Part shown: piece by piece, positions 1 to 12,425 of the stretch
How positions within the stretch are numbered: position 1 is the stretch's first letter
Layout: the number at the start of each line of letters is the position of its first letter
NCBI GenBank assembly: GCA_032622095.1
Contig: CP136066.1
Span: 185,542,716-185,606,715, forward strand
Direction: 5' to 3'
Length of the DNA: 64,000 nt
Origin: Siphonodentalium dalli
Taxonomy: Eukaryota > Mollusca > Scaphopoda > Gadilida > Siphonodentaliidae
Notes under the pieces: generated by a model
The model's database searches: none
Told to the model about the DNA's origin: nothing
The model's input: the letters and a program-made list of their open reading frames with translations, nothing else
Made by a program: the position numbers and the translations under genes

Positions 1-175
1 CTGATCATCGGATTGAGTACCTCCTACCCAGGTGGTGAAAAATAAAAGATATGAAAAATTGATATCTGATAACTCTGAGCTTTGATTGGTGGGGTCCTCG
101 ACTCATATCTAATATTTTGTTAACCCCCGAGCCGGAGAAACACTAATTTAGGACCGAAATGAAAATTGGGAAAAT
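1..175. repeat. Fragment of the TTAA fold-back family seen in full at 54384-55311
   Basis: The first bases (ATCGGATTGAGTACC) match the right end of the 54384-55311 element. The following TAACTCTGAGCTTTGAT and GGTCCTCGACT blocks match its inner arm. The fragment is truncated by the window edge and internally deleted. It has no coding content. Confidence 0.6.
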
Positions 176-1139
176 ATGTTTCTACTTCTAATAAAAAGGA
201 ATGATATTAAAAACTGTCACTCAAATTTTTTAAATTTTATTTCTCCATCAGTTTAATTAAAACCACCTGCCTCTGAGTCACAAGATGAAATGTGGGAAAA
301 TGGCAAACATGGTAATACCTCCAGGTCAGGGATAAATGCTGAAAAGACAAAATAGTCTTGTCGATAAAAGTTTTGATCTAGAAAATATTTGGACTACATG
401 TAAGTTGGTTTTTATTCCATTTTGAAGAGGAATAATAATCATATCCTCTATAACATAATCAAAATCTGATAAACCTGCTTGGAGCAAAATGTTCTATTCA
501 AAATGGCATCCATGATGACAATTGGTATTGAAAAATGCCTATCACTTTCTGTGATAGGTGGCTTTAGGTGAATCAACTATTGCCATGTTAGTAATAAAAT
601 GAAATATACACAAACAATGCTTTAATAGTCGTAAACGATATAATTATGTAGAATGTCTGTACCAACATGGCTATAACACACCTGTTACCCCATTTGATAT
701 TGGAATAGTTAGAAAATAGACATGAAAAATAACACCAAAAACAGTGTCTTCACCATCGGTTATAGTAGTAGAATCAGGGTAGTATAGGATTAAATTGGTT
801 TTCAATTATTTTTCCTCAATATGTGTCTACAGTATATTGTTTACACGCCGTTCACTCAACACAACATTCAAATTATACAGCATTGCGGAACACAAAGCTC
901 ATATCTTATACTTCATATCATATCTATTTTTTCTGTGTGTTGAAAAAAATTCTTTAAAACAGTTAATCCAAGTAGATAATTAAAACAGTTCCAATGCTAC
1001 GTGCATGTGCACACTGCACACTCTCCCCATCTTTCTATTGTTTACAGTTGATTTCAACATATAAACGCGCAGTGGACGGATCTACGTAAATTGTGAAAAA
1101 CTATGTGGATATATACTTAGGCCAATGAAAAAAGATACA
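176..1139. other. Unassigned AT-rich sequence
   Basis: No convincing exon, repeat structure or RNA gene was seen. Short open frames here have no recognisable composition or domain. Confidence 0.5.
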
Positions 1140-1330
1140 TGTTTCCGCACATCGACCGACCCTAAAAATAACCTCAGACCAGGGGGTTCTTGAAAAATAT
1201 TGCACATATAGGGCAAAAAAAAAAAAATTCAGACCCCGAGAAAACCATCACCCCATTTGTGCAAAAAAAATCCTCAAAATTTTGGGGACCCACCCCCCTT
1301 TCTCATGTTTTTTTTCTCAAAATTTCAGAG
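1140..1330. repeat. Degenerate subterminal fragment related to the hAT-like element at 23179-24788
   Basis: The sequence contains CATATAGGGC followed by an A-run, then GACCCCGAGAAAA and GGGGACCCACCCCCC. The reverse complement of 24650-24790 shows the same words in the same order (CATATATAGGGCGAAAAAAA, then GGGGACCCACCACCC). I infer a decayed end of the same transposon family. Confidence 0.4.
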
Positions 1331-1580
1331 TTTTTTTTTAGCCGTTCATCAATACGGTAACTGTGTTAACTGCCTTTCAATCCCATTCCACACTATCCTT
1401 TTTTGGTCCAAACTCTTGCTGTGTACCATTAAGACTCAAGCAATAACATGCTTAATAGGTAAACACAGATCAGAAAAACAAACTGTATTTCCAGGTGTTT
1501 CCTGTATCTAACAACAATGATAAGCATGTAGGTACATTATAATACCCGGTATGTCACAAATAGTCCTAGACCCCATTATA

Positions 1581-1798
1581 CAGTAATGCCCTAAGTAATC
1601 AACCTCTTAACCAAAGCAGAATTATGGGTAACGTTCAGGATTCAGTCGGAATATGGCTTGTTGCCTTTCATCGGAAAGCTCTCGCCGTAAGCTTTCCGAT
1701 GATTGGCAACAAGCCATATTTCCGACTAAATCCTGAAAAGTTACCCATAATTCTGCTGGTTATTTAAAGAGGTCGATTACTTTAATAGGGCATTACTG
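1581..1798. mobile_element. Palindromic MITE, CAGTAATG family, copy 1
   Basis: The two halves are near-perfect inverted complements. The ends are CAGTAATGCCC and GGGCATTACTG, flanked by TA on both sides (1579-1580, 1799-1800). A TA target duplication with CAGT ends is typical of Tc1/mariner-type non-autonomous elements. Further copies lie at 40938-41152, 56536-56697 and 58200-58416. There is no coding capacity. Confidence 0.85.
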
Positions 1799-1903
1799 TA
1801 GCCTTAATATATTGAGTGTGTTGTGTGTGACAGAACACTGGCCAGTGTAAATAGTGGTAAACAAGTCAGGGGTTCCACAATTATTTGTACATGACCAAAA
1901 AAC

Positions 1904-2420
1904 TCTTCAGTCTTATTCACCGAGGTGGGGTGGTGGAGGGGAATTGTTTTGTTTTTTTTCAGTCTTATTCACCAAAGGTGGGGTGGTGGAGGGGAATTGT
2001 TTTTGGTTAGGTATACACAGAGATATACATGTATGGTTATTATATCCCCCGATATTAGTTGGCAGGTACCGGTATATTGTTGACCGTCCGACCATACAAA
2101 CATTTTGCATTGTAACTCGGGAGTCGGTTGTCATATTTTGATGCTCTATGGCACGGTGACAGACCAGAAATGGGGAATGAATATGCATAATATCACGGAT
2201 TGTGACCATCGATGCCTACCAGAGTTATGGGCCCTGTTCTGCTTTATGAAATTCAGTCCGTTCAAAGTTTTTGCAATATAAGTGTCTGTTGTCGAATTTC
2301 CGATTTGGTTTGGTATGGTGATAGACCAGAATGATAGGGAAGGACATATGCACATATTACTGCATATCACAGGTTTTGCCTGTCAATGCATACCAGTTTC
2401 CGGTCTTGTTCCATCCGTAA
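1904..2420. repeat. Short degenerate tandem duplications
   Basis: CAGTCTTATTCACC followed by a GGTGGGGTGGTGGAGGGG block occurs twice about 52 bp apart (near 1909 and 1960). A second duplication of about 170 bp follows, seen as GTGACAGACCAGAA near 2156 and GTGATAGACCAGAA near 2318. Neither encodes a protein; open frames through them are chance. Confidence 0.55.
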
Positions 2421-2445
2421 ACACATTATGCATTATTATAACTCA

Positions 2446-2680
2446 GGGGCTCCCGGTGGTACAGTTGGTAGAGTGTCAGGTGAATTCCTCCGTTCAGTGC
2501 CGACGAAGCTGGTTCGAACCCCGTCATAGGTAGAGTGACTGGAATCATGTATCTGGGCAAGTTTGTCAGTTGCTTTCCGGGGGGTCGGTGGTTTATACAC
2601 GCAGTGAGACGATTTGCAATTTGAAAGGAATATACATGTATACATGTATGTCAGCTGTGTATGTCACTAATAAATTGTTG
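2446..2680 (+). mobile_element. tRNA-derived SINE
   Basis: The head is tRNA-like: GGCTCCCGGTGGTACAGTTGG supplies an A-box-like region and GGTTCGAACCC at 2511-2521 is a perfect B box, with tRNA-like spacing. Downstream, TTGCTTTCCGGGGGGTCGG resembles the conserved central domain of molluscan SINEs (from memory). The sequence after the B box does not fold as a tRNA 3' half, so this is a retroposon rather than a functional tRNA. The 3' boundary is uncertain. Confidence 0.75.
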
Positions 2681-2689
2681 GAAAATCTA

Positions 2690-3825
2690 TGACCACAATT
2701 TCAACCTATTTTTGGTATAAAGTTTCCAACTAAATGTTGAGTGATGTTTGACTGCAGTTGGTGGGATTAAGACCCATGCATAACCAGCCCACGTCCCACT
2801 CTGATGCCCCGTCCCAAGAGGGTGGTCTTGCATTCATCACTGATGATGAGAAATTGTCAATATTAGATCTCATTGGAAAACAGGGTTTGATCTCGTCAGG
2901 GAGGGGATACAACCCCTTGTCCATGAGGGTTAGCTGCACCCATTGGGGAGATCTGCAATAGTCAGCCCGGTATTATAATCTGGAGATATCCTGGTGGCAC
3001 CCATGTTGCAACAGATATAAAAAAAATTGAAGACAACAGAGCAGAAATCAGGGGGCCAATAACAAGGCATGCATGTGGTCTCATAACCACAAAACTACAT
3101 GAAAGTCACCCATATCAACCCAAATTGGATGCAGTATACATGTATATATATGATTATACATGATTTCATTATCTCTATATCATATATATTCGGTCTCTAA
3201 AAACCATTAAATGCATTCAACATGTGATTTCCTCATGCTCCTGTTACGTAAATTCTAGTATAAAAATTTGTTAATTTCAGACAAAGCTCAAACATAACAT
3301 CTGACCAGACAAGACATAGAAACCGCTAATCCCATTACCATCCTAACAACATCAGTCGAACATGATAAACCTTCAAAACAATAACACCGGACACTAGATT
3401 ACGACCAACCACAGTCACACACGCCATGGATAAATACACTGTCAAAAGCACAGTATTTATTTTTGTACGGTTTTATCCGGCATATATCCATGGTTATATA
3501 TAAACAGACTACGAGCATCTGACCACAGGTCATTTGCGTAAAAAAAATAATATCTAATTCTTTCATTCCCTCAAGGTACTTATATCTTCAAAGGATGAAG
3601 CAGAAGTTTTTAGGCTGTCAGTAAGATTCTAAGAGATAAGGTGGCAACTAAAGGTTTAAAGGGATACTGTACACAAATGTTGTTGTTGGCTTCTATACTC
3701 TGAGTTGGAGAATAAGGTAACAATTTTTCCATTATTTGAAAGTCTGTTGAGTACGAAGTAGTGTTACGGATGGCAAATTTACCCAAATGCAAAAATACAA
3801 ATTGTCGTTGTCGAGTAATTATACC
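2690..3825. other. Unassigned sequence
   Basis: Nothing beyond simple AT-rich intronic-looking DNA was recognised. One weak local inverted repeat lies at about 3424-3494, where CCATGGATAAATAC is answered by TATCCATGG. Confidence 0.4.
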
Positions 3826-4460
3826 CCCACTTTCGAAGAAAATGGGGGGTATACTGGATTGACTGCGTCTGTCCGTCACGCTTTCTCCGTCTGTTTGTCT
3901 GTCCGTCCGTCTGACCTCATAACTCGAACAACTATGAACCGATTTCAATAATTTTGTGTATGCAATCTCCTTAGGACGGTGTCTCCGCATGTCTCCGCGG
4001 TTCCGTCCGACTTTTTTTTTCAAGTTACGCCTCTTTTTCGACTTATTTTGACTTAGAAAATTCTGTCCGACTTAATAGCTATAACAAATATCAACCGATT
4101 TCAATAATTTTTGGTATACATGGTTCTCACAATACCCTCTCTACATGATGCGGCTAGGGATTGGCTCAGACTGTTTTTCGTAATATTACACCTTATTTTC
4201 AACTTATTTTGACTTGGAAAATTCTGTCTGACTTAATAACTTTAACAAATATGAACCGATTTGAATAATTTTTTCTGTACAAGCTTCTTGTGACACCATA
4301 TCGATATTATTAGTCCGAATTTTTCTTTAAAGTTAAAAATCTTTTTGGTTGAGTTTACGGATAATGCAGGTTGAAGTTGCCACGGTGGGTGTATGCTAGC
4401 ACTCGAGTGCACACCTTTTGTTTTTGAACAGTTTTCAACCAAATGTATCAAATAAAAGTT
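3826..4460. repeat. Hairpin, GTCY tract and about 170-bp degenerate tandem repeat
   Basis: A short hairpin (TACCCCCACTTTCG with GAAAATGGGGGGTA) is followed by a CTGTCCGTC-rich tract. After this come about three diverged units carrying ACCGATTTCAATAATTTT and CTTATTTTGACTTRGAAAAT. This arrangement is common in repeat families of bivalves. A related hairpin and GTCTGTCTG tract occurs at 7041-7140. Confidence 0.55.
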
Positions 4461-4847
4461 ATATTATATGCATACTAGTCCCATATACTCATTTAAGTTA
4501 TTGTATCGTCACTAGTCACTGAGTGGCTTGAGTTTTCTCCCCGTATCAGCATAATGTTTAAAACGATCGTGTGTGCCATTTACCAATCCAGTATCCCTCA
4601 ATTAATTTGATTACGTCTTGTACACGGAAATTCGTAATTTAATTTACGCCATTTTATGGCTCCAGTCATAAATTGAATTTATAGCAAATTATTAACTTTG
4701 ATTTTAAGATAGCCTATTAACCTGAGCATTTACAAAATACATCTTTGACTCAAATTACTTATGTTTCTATATATTATCGATATTAGATCGGTGTTATCAC
4801 CGGAAATTTATTATCGGAAACATTTTTTTCTTAGACGTATCTCAACA

Positions 4848-6906
4848 ACATTTGTCTAATATTAGTCCAGTGCCTTTATGGTTTTACCCAGAACTAATTG
4901 CAACAGATTTTTTTTTGCTGGAATAGGTACATAGACCCTCCATAAACAACATACTAAAAATCAGCAAAAATCGGAAAAAAGGAAAATTGGTGATTTTCGT
5001 GACATAAATTTGGGAAATTTTGGTCAAATCATTCATTTATGGATTTTATTTAGCGTATTTAAAAAATTCAAATACACAAGTCCTACAAATATCATGCCGA
5101 TTTTGTTACCCTCACTTTTCTGAACACAGAACTGAGAACCATTGCCAGATTTTTGGATTATTTTTCGAGTTGTGTGACTTCAAAAACGCGAATTTACCTT
5201 ATTTCGGAGCTTAAATTTTGCAGAATGAGCCAAATGTCATATTTTATGGTTAATTATCTAAAAAACGAGCCCAAAATACAGGGCTTTTCCTCACTAGATA
5301 AAGCACAAAAAATTATTATTATGTGCATCTATGGTTAAGAAGAATAAAATATTCTCGAACAAAATGTGTGTTCCATTGTATGGACTTAGCCAAATTTGCC
5401 ACTGACATAGAACTCGTGTGATGAAATGCAATATTTGGGGTCATGTAACTGAATAAATTACAATCTATATGCTCTGCCTTTCTCGTAACCTTTTAAGAAT
5501 ACAAGATAGAACAAATTGTGATGGAATTTCTAAATACATTTGTGAAGAAAATTAAATTATGGCTCCATGAACTCTTAGTCTAGCCTCTTTTCCGAAAATG
5601 CTATTTTGGGGCGTTTTTGTAAATATTTTAAAGGTTTTTGTGCATATTCAGAAAAATTAACAAAAGTTATTGTGTAAAAGTATTTTATCTTCTTATATTA
5701 GTTTTTTGTTGAGAAAATAACATATCAATGGTTATACCAATGAATGTCACTGGATTTCTCTCATCACTTCGGATAATTTACTACAAATTTGAATGGCAGA
5801 AACATGGGGTAGGGGAAAGCATATCAACAAAAAAACTTCAAAATCAAGCATCTTGAATCATACAACATTATATTAACAGCTTCTGCATGTATTGTTCTTT
5901 CATACGTAACTTAAAACTTTTTTTGTTTATATACATTGACGGCGCTATAATCCTTTTTGTCGTAATTTGGCAGTGAAATGTCAAATTGTCATTTTGGAAT
6001 TATTTTTAATCAACATAGCAATAACATTTTAAATAAACGTCCAGTAACGTATTAAGCTGTTTAATAACGCAACAGGAACTAAAGTGTTGTGGGAGGAAAG
6101 TTCGAATAATTTTACGCACTAAAACACCATTTGTTTTTTCTCTTTATGCCCAAATACCTTTTTGAATGAACAAAAATTTCTCAACATGGCATTTTTGGAA
6201 ACAAGTTAAGACCAAGGATTCAAAGGGCCATAAGTTGATTTTCTTAAACAATGGTTTGTTAATATTTTTGCAATTTGTTCAATCTAGTATACTTATTACT
6301 TAAAAGGTAATAAGAAAAGCAGGGCATATGGATATCAATTTATTGATTTACATGACCTCAAATATTGCGTTTCATCACACGAGTTCTGTGTCAGTGGCAA
6401 ATTTGGCTAAGTCCATGCAATGGAACACACATTTTGTTTGAGAATATTTTATTCTTCTTAACCATAGGTGCACATATTAATCATCTTTTGTGTTTTATCT
6501 TGTGAGGAAATTACAAAAACAGGGAAAAATCTCTGTCTTTTGCGTTAGTTTTTTAAATAATTAACCATAAAATATGATATTTGGCTCATTCTTCAAATTT
6601 TAGGCTCAGAAATAAGGTAAATTCGCGTTTTTGGAGGCACACAATTTGAAAAATACTCAATAAACCTTGAAATGATTTTCAGTTCTGGATTCATGATAGT
6701 GAGGACAACAAAATATGTATGATATTTGTAGGATTTGTCAATTTGATTTTGTTATATGAAAATCCATAAATTGATGATTTGATAAAATTTCCCCAAAATT
6801 ATTTCACGGAAATAAACAATTACCCTTTTTCCGATTTTTGCCGATTTTGAGTATGTTGTTTATGTACTTGTTCGAGAGAAAAAAAATTCTGTTAATATTA
6901 GGCAAA
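4848..6906. mobile_element. Large fold-back element with arms of about 700 bp
   Basis: Sequence from about 4848 to 5560 reappears reverse-complemented from about 6906 to 6250. Examples are CATAGAACTCGTGTGATGAA near 5406 against TTCATCACACGAGTTCTGTG near 6371, and AAAACGCGAATTTACCTTAT near 5182 against the complement near 6620. The outer ends share TTTGYCTAATATTA. The arms are clearly diverged, so this is old. The roughly 700-bp spacer (5560-6250) has no recognisable coding potential. Class is unknown. Confidence 0.8.
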
Positions 6907-7040
6907 TACATGTACCGGTAGTCCGGTACATGTATATAATACCTTGATCATGTTCAGACCAACTATCCATTAGAAACCAGATCTATATAATATTAATATA
7001 TGTACCCATATTAATGAAGCGAATGATGGGTATACTGGAA

Positions 7041-7140
7041 TGTGGATTTATTATGCCCCGACCCCTGAAGGACGTTCAGGGCATATAATAATACATGCAG
7101 TCAAGGGCTGTCATTCATCTACCAGTCTGTCTGTATGAAC
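7041..7140. repeat. Hairpin and GTCTGTCTG repeat, second copy
   Basis: TTATGCCCCGACCCCTGAAG and CAGGGCATAATAA-type sequence form a short stem, followed by CCAGTCTGTCTGTATG. The layout is as at 3826. Confidence 0.45.
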
Positions 7141-8157
7141 ATATCACCTTGTAAATCAGGCGCTAACAATAAGAGTTTTTGTCCTTCTGCATGGTGATAG
7201 CACATATTGGGGATATTAAGGGATTCCCGTACACAACTGGAGTTGTGCATTCATTTTTCTCAGTTGCGGCCCTTGTTTGACCTTGTTGAAATATATTGAA
7301 TTTACACCCCAATCATGACTACATCAATATCCAGTAAACTGATGTCAAAAGTAGCTTTTGATTCTAAAAATACGAGGTTTATCGTTTTTCAGTGGTGTTA
7401 ACTATTTTTTCCAACTCCAGTCACATCCATATGCGATTACAGGGCGTGGTAAATGAACCCACATAGTTGAGGTGGGTGCAAAATGGTACATGCTTACCTC
7501 TAAACAGTCAGCAATCAAATTATATGACCTGAAATTGTGTCAAGATGGCAAACTCATGCCCTCATCCAATTGGGAATGAGTATTTTGAATTTATAGTGGG
7601 AAATAGTAAAAAAGTTAATAGTATATTAAATTCATAGAGTAGTAATTATATGGTGTCGAATTGAAGGGGACATTTTGATGAGAGTGAAATATTTTGACAT
7701 TTGTTATTTCCAGGAGAACGGACACAGGTGCTTTATTCATACTACCAATTCACTCTCCCTAACTTGATGCGTATGCATTAGAAGTTGGTCAGACCATTGG
7801 TAAAAGATTATGGAGATTCATTTTTGAGTTTTAATCCAGTAAGTATTAATTATCATGCTTTACAATTGGGACAGGCACACTATCACTAGCTTTAACTCTT
7901 TTTATTCTAAATCCTCATTGACGAGTAGTTCCATTAGAAAATATACAGGTAATAAGTTCAGCAAACAACCTTTGGTTTATTGGAACTTATAAGTTATTAT
8001 GTGAACATGTCCTTCAATTAAATAACTCTTTTGTACCGGTATTATCTGTTATTATGTGCTTATTTTTTCATGAACACACCTCCAAATTAATAACAGGAAA
8101 TTCCAATGTATACTTTCATAACTTAGGGAAAATACATAAGTACCGGTATAGAAAGAG
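7141..8157. other. Unassigned sequence
   Basis: Nothing was recognised apart from AT-rich, low-complexity intronic-type DNA. Confidence 0.4.
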
Positions 8158-8400
8158 TTGAAGATATGGGCGGCCTTGGAGGTGGGTTTGCTGTTTAAAT
8201 ATTCGCCTCGGTCAAAAACCACAATAAACAGAAATAATAGTAAAATATAGACAGACTTTGTTCTTATCCCAATCAGAAATATGGCAAAAACAGTATGCTA
8301 TTGTAAATGTTTTCCCCTTGTTATGTAAACAGAAGCAAAAAAAGTTACGTTTTCTGACTTTTGTTTAGATCAGGATATGGTAAACATAAATAGAGAATAC

Positions 8401-8552
8401 CTACGAGTTTTGGTTGAATACCCGAATTATCTCATGAGTGGGTGCAAGGAAGTACAGAATTTCCACGAGCGGCTGCAAGCCGCGAGTGGAAATTCTGTAC
8501 TTCCTTGCACCCACGATTGAGATAATCCGGGTATTCAACCAAAAACCCGTAG
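8401..8552. mobile_element. Short fold-back element inside the TTAA element
   Basis: This is a near-perfect palindrome. CTACGAGTTTTGGTTGAATA at the left is answered by TATTCAACCAAAAACCCGTAG at the right, and both arms meet at GGCTGCAAGCC. It interrupts sequence that is continuous in the other family copies. Confidence 0.75.
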
Positions 8553-8952
8553 GTTTTCTTTTTATTATATGCGCTATAAACCGCACCCAAAACTGCTAAT
8601 TTTGTCCTACAGTTCACTTCAAATTGTTAGAAAGCTTCGACATTTGCATTTTGTTTACATTCCATCAATTGATTTGCTCACCACCGAATGACAAATATCG
8701 AGCATAGCCGCCATAAGAAATAGTCCCCATTGTTTTATTCTGAAACGATGCGAGAAAATTAATGTATACATAATTTAGTGATAAGAATATATTAAAACAA
8801 ATGAGTTAACATTATAACAATTAAATAACAGTTTATGAACCGTGAAAATCAATAATTAAAACAATAGTCCGGCTGTTATTGATACGCTTTGAAACTTAAT
8901 GTGATTCGCCGCTATAAACCGGAAGTAATCTCCGAAAAAGTAATACTATTGT

Positions 8953-9018
8953 GTTATCCATCGAGTCGGTCAGTGTTCTCCATCGAGTCGGTCAGTGTTA
9001 TCCATCGAGTCGGTCCGG
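8953..9018. repeat. 22-bp tandem repeat, 3 copies
   Basis: TCCATCGAGTCGGTCAGTGT recurs at 8957, 8979 and 9001 with a 22-bp period. It lies inside the DNA that interrupts the 8162-9372 element. Confidence 0.8.
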
Positions 9019-9564
9019 GCGATGGATATAACGCTCTACGCCACGGCAATTTCCCACTATTTAATGGGGAAGCATATAATAAAGACCGTTATTTGTTACT
9101 CTTTTCCCGATATGGAAATAATAAAGAGCGTTTATATAATTTTTGTGTGATTAACCAATAAATTACGTTGTGTTGTGTAAACAGAAGCACAACTGCTGTA
9201 ACACAAGCAGGTTCTTGTTTTTGTACACCATCGTACGTCTTGACGACAATGTTATATTTACGCTCTGATTATGTTTGGCATATGAGCGGAACTGTATGTA
9301 TTTTGGTGTTCCTTCCGTTGATGGCGATTTGAACAAATAGTAATATTCCTGCAACGAACGCCTCTCTTGCCTTTAATGTTCTCCAGATAATACTGAGTAT
9401 CAGATGACTTTCATGTCAAATCCCATTATCATCAGCAAATTCTTGCACAGACAAGGTCTACTATCAATGGAGCGAATTTATGCAACAAACATGATAGATC
9501 TGTTGAATCTTCCCATCTAGGGTACAGGGGGGGTCTATCATTTGATGATATTGAGTTGGGAAAA

Positions 9565-9690
9565 TCCTGTGCCAATGCATTCTCTTATATAAGAGTCTCC
9601 CCCGCCAATACAAGATAATACATTGGCCTAACAATATTTACCATGACCTTGTAAGCCAGTGCATTCTCTTATATATCAATTAATAATATG
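9565..9690. repeat. Fragments of the GCCAATGCATTCTC palindrome family
   Basis: TGTGCCAATGCATTCTCTTA and, about 90 bp later, CCAGTGCATTCTCTTATATA match the arms of the palindromes at 43575-43806 and 50373-50449. The hairpin is degraded. Confidence 0.6.
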
Positions 9691-9699
9691 TGAGGCTCC

Positions 9700-10966
9700 A
9701 TATGCCAGTGATCTTTACTGATTAGACCGTGTTGTGGCTGAGGTAGCTGTCACCCGGAGATGGAGAAATTCCTATTTTGATTTTCTATTTCTGTGTACTA
9801 TAAGTACACCAGAATTTCTGAGGTGTATGGGTCAAACTTGTGTCAAAATTCCTTGAAAATGGCTATATTCTATAAAATCAATCAATGATAGTTAAAATTG
9901 TGATAAATGAAACGAAACATCCACTTAACTGACCCCAATTAGTCTACTTATTATGAGCAAAAAGAAATATCACAAAAGGATAGACGTATTTTGAAGAAAA
10001 AAATGTCGATAAGTTTTTGGCATATATATTTGACGAAATTTCAATGGTCATAACTTAAAAATCGTTCCTTAAATCACAACCAAATGAGCTTTAAAAACAG
10101 CTCACATCATTTGTGCTACTATCTAATGAGAAATAATTACATGTACCATTTATTGTATATGTTTCGTTTATATATTCATGATATTGTTACCCCTACCGTC
10201 ATTTTGTAATCTAGAATGGTCATGTCTCCCAATGTTTGCACTACGAACTCCCACGCCACGGGGATCTCTATGCAAGAAATATCAATCATCAGCATATTGC
10301 TTATAAACCCCCTTGTTTATGTAATACAATTCCTTGTCAGAAAAAGCAGCATGTATCGGGGGGGGGGGGAATTTTTTTTTTTTCGACAAGTATGCCAGGG
10401 TGGGTCGGTGGTCAAAGCCACCAACAAGCAATTTTTTCCGCAACTAAAAAAAAAAATTCCTGCTTGTTTTTTAGTGTTTTGGCAATGAGTTGGGCTTCAA
10501 AACCACTTTGAATGAGAGAAATAATGTAATTCTAACTGTAAACTGACTGCAGGCAGTTATCGTGTTGTATTTTGTTGCAAATTTTGAAATCCAAGATGGC
10601 CGCTGGCAGCCATGTTTTTTTGGCCGAATAAACTAAAAATGACTCATTCCTATTTACATGTCCATGTTAACATCCATGATAAATAGTATGCACAGAAATT
10701 CATATACAGCTGTTTACAGTGAATTTCCCCCCGCAAATCTCTGTTTTAGTGTTAAAAGGGGGGGTGGGTGTCAAAAAATGGTCGGAAAAAACTGCCGAAA
10801 ATGGAAACAAATTTGGCGGTGGGGATGGGTGGGTACAAAAAATGATCGAAAGGGAAAAAATGCCATACGTGCCTGAAATTTATGCATGTATTGGATCAAT
10901 GTACTTTCTCCTTGCATATTATAAAACTGTTTAAGTCGGTTATAACTTATTGGACTCGCTACCGTA
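9700..10966. other. Unassigned sequence with G-runs
   Basis: It contains a run of ten Gs near 10358 and GGGGGGTGGGTG near 10758, each followed by A/T-rich words resembling the subterminal part of the hAT-like element at 23179-24788. I could not define element borders. Confidence 0.3.
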
Positions 10967-11049
10967 GGCTACCGGACATTCATAAACTAAATGGTCCCGG
11001 GTTATGCCCTTGACCATCTTGGCATCTAGTTTACGAATGTCCAGTAGCT
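10967..11049. repeat. Small palindrome
   Basis: GGCTACCGGACATTCATAAA is answered by TTTACGAATGTCCAGTAGCTC. The arms are about 30 bp with a 25-bp loop. Confidence 0.6.
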
Positions 11050-11553
11050 CTTCCATTAACCCTGACATAGAGCCACATCGGTTTTTGTGTACAGGTACTC
11101 CAATCAATAATGCAGGCATGCCAAAAATATCTTCAGAAATTCCACCAGATATTTACAAAAATAATGCTCTGCTAGTATTTAATGTTATATGTACATGTAG
11201 CTACAATGGCACTGATTATTGTTACGTCCAATGCTGTTTTAGATTTAATTAGATCTTTGAGCATTTTCCGAATATAATTAATGTACAAAAACATGACAAA
11301 TTCTGAATATTACGGTTTGGTTATAACCAATTTTGGACACCCAATCCTGTTGTAATGGGTCGGCAAAGGCCTAGAACAATGTGTGATATATGAATCTGCT
11401 TAACAGAAGGTATACGCTTCAATCCATCACTGGAAATTTCCACCTTCATCATTCCATGATGTTCTGTGAGAATTATATCTCATGTCCAAGCTGAGCTACA
11501 TTAACACTTTTATTAATGTACATGTACATCATCTCATTTGGCCCTTATTTGCA

Positions 11554-12127
11554 GGTAGGAACATGTTTGGAACTACATTGGAACTACAGAGAAGAATATT
11601 ATCCCGATCTCTGAGCTTCGGGTAGTGTAATTCGATGTCCATACTAAGAATTAAAGGCTCAACATCATACTCACAGGTTGCATCCATGTACATGTGTATG
11701 TATAGCAGGAAATTCTCTAACATGGTGACTAGGATGAAAGTCATACAATGTTCCGCTTCCAGTAAGAAACCACATCTTTGGTTGGTAAGAAAGTCGCGCA
11801 ACATATCCCATGTTTACATCTGGAGCCATCAACATAACGGAAACATGTTTGGAACTACATTGGAAGTACAGAGAAGAAGTTCAACACAACAAGCACCTAA
11901 ATGATTCTGAGCTTGAGTCAGTGTAGTTTGGTGTTCGTACTAAGAATTAAAGGTTCAGCATCGTACGCACAGTTTGCACTTATGTACATGTGTATGTACT
12001 GCAGGAAATTCTCTTAACATGGTGACCAGGTTAAAAATCATTCAATGTTCCGCTCCCAGTAAGAAACCGTGTCTTTGATCAAAGAGTTGCGCAACATATT
12101 CTATGTTTACATCTGGAGCATCAACAT
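11554..12127. repeat. Tandem duplication of about 285 bp
   Basis: GGAACATGTTTGGAACTACA, the ACTAAGAATTAAAGGYTCARC block, CATGTACATGTGTATGTA and CATCAACATAACGGAAAC occur in the same order in 11554-11835 and 11837-12127. The copies differ at many sites and have small indels. No protein is preserved. Confidence 0.8.
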
Positions 12128-12290
12128 AACGGAAACCAAGACCGTTCCATCGTCTCTCGATGGCCTTTTCATGACGTCATTTATGTTGGAGAGAGGTATA
12201 GGAGATTTTGACATTTTCTGCTGATCATTCTTCGGAATAAGTGCCAAATTAATGTGAATGACCAGGACTGTTGGTAGAACATATACGCTA

Positions 12291-12425
12291 TTGTGGTGGA
12301 TTGGCGGTAACATGGCATGACATTGACCTCTTCTAGTGTATGTTCAACCTCATTGCTTTGCGAATTGGTTGAACATAAACCCGAAGTCGTCAATGTCACA
12401 CCATGTTACCATCAATCCACCACAA
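12291..12425. mobile_element. Palindromic element (GTGGTGGATT ends)
   Basis: TTGTGGTGGATTGGCGGTAA pairs with TTACCATCAATCCACCACAA. Inner arms GACATTGAC and TATGTTCAACC also pair with their complements. It is about 135 bp with no coding content. Confidence 0.7.

Larger units (their letters stand above)
8162..9372. mobile_element. Degenerate TTAA element of the 495-bp family, interrupted by an insertion
   Basis: The left part (GGGCGGCCTTGGAGGTGGG, then GACAGACTTTGTTC and TTGTTATGTAAACAGAAGCA) and the right part (ATATGGAAATAATAAAGAGCG through CTTGCCTTTAA) match the intact copies at 28029-28523 and 49816-50309. The right edge is TTAA at 9373-9376 and the left is a mutated TTGA at 8158-8161. About 690 bp (roughly 8395-9085) is extra relative to the intact copies. 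Confidence 0.65.

Noticed and set aside
2446-2530. Functional tRNA gene
   Set aside because: A and B boxes are present, but no acceptor stem closes and a SINE core follows.
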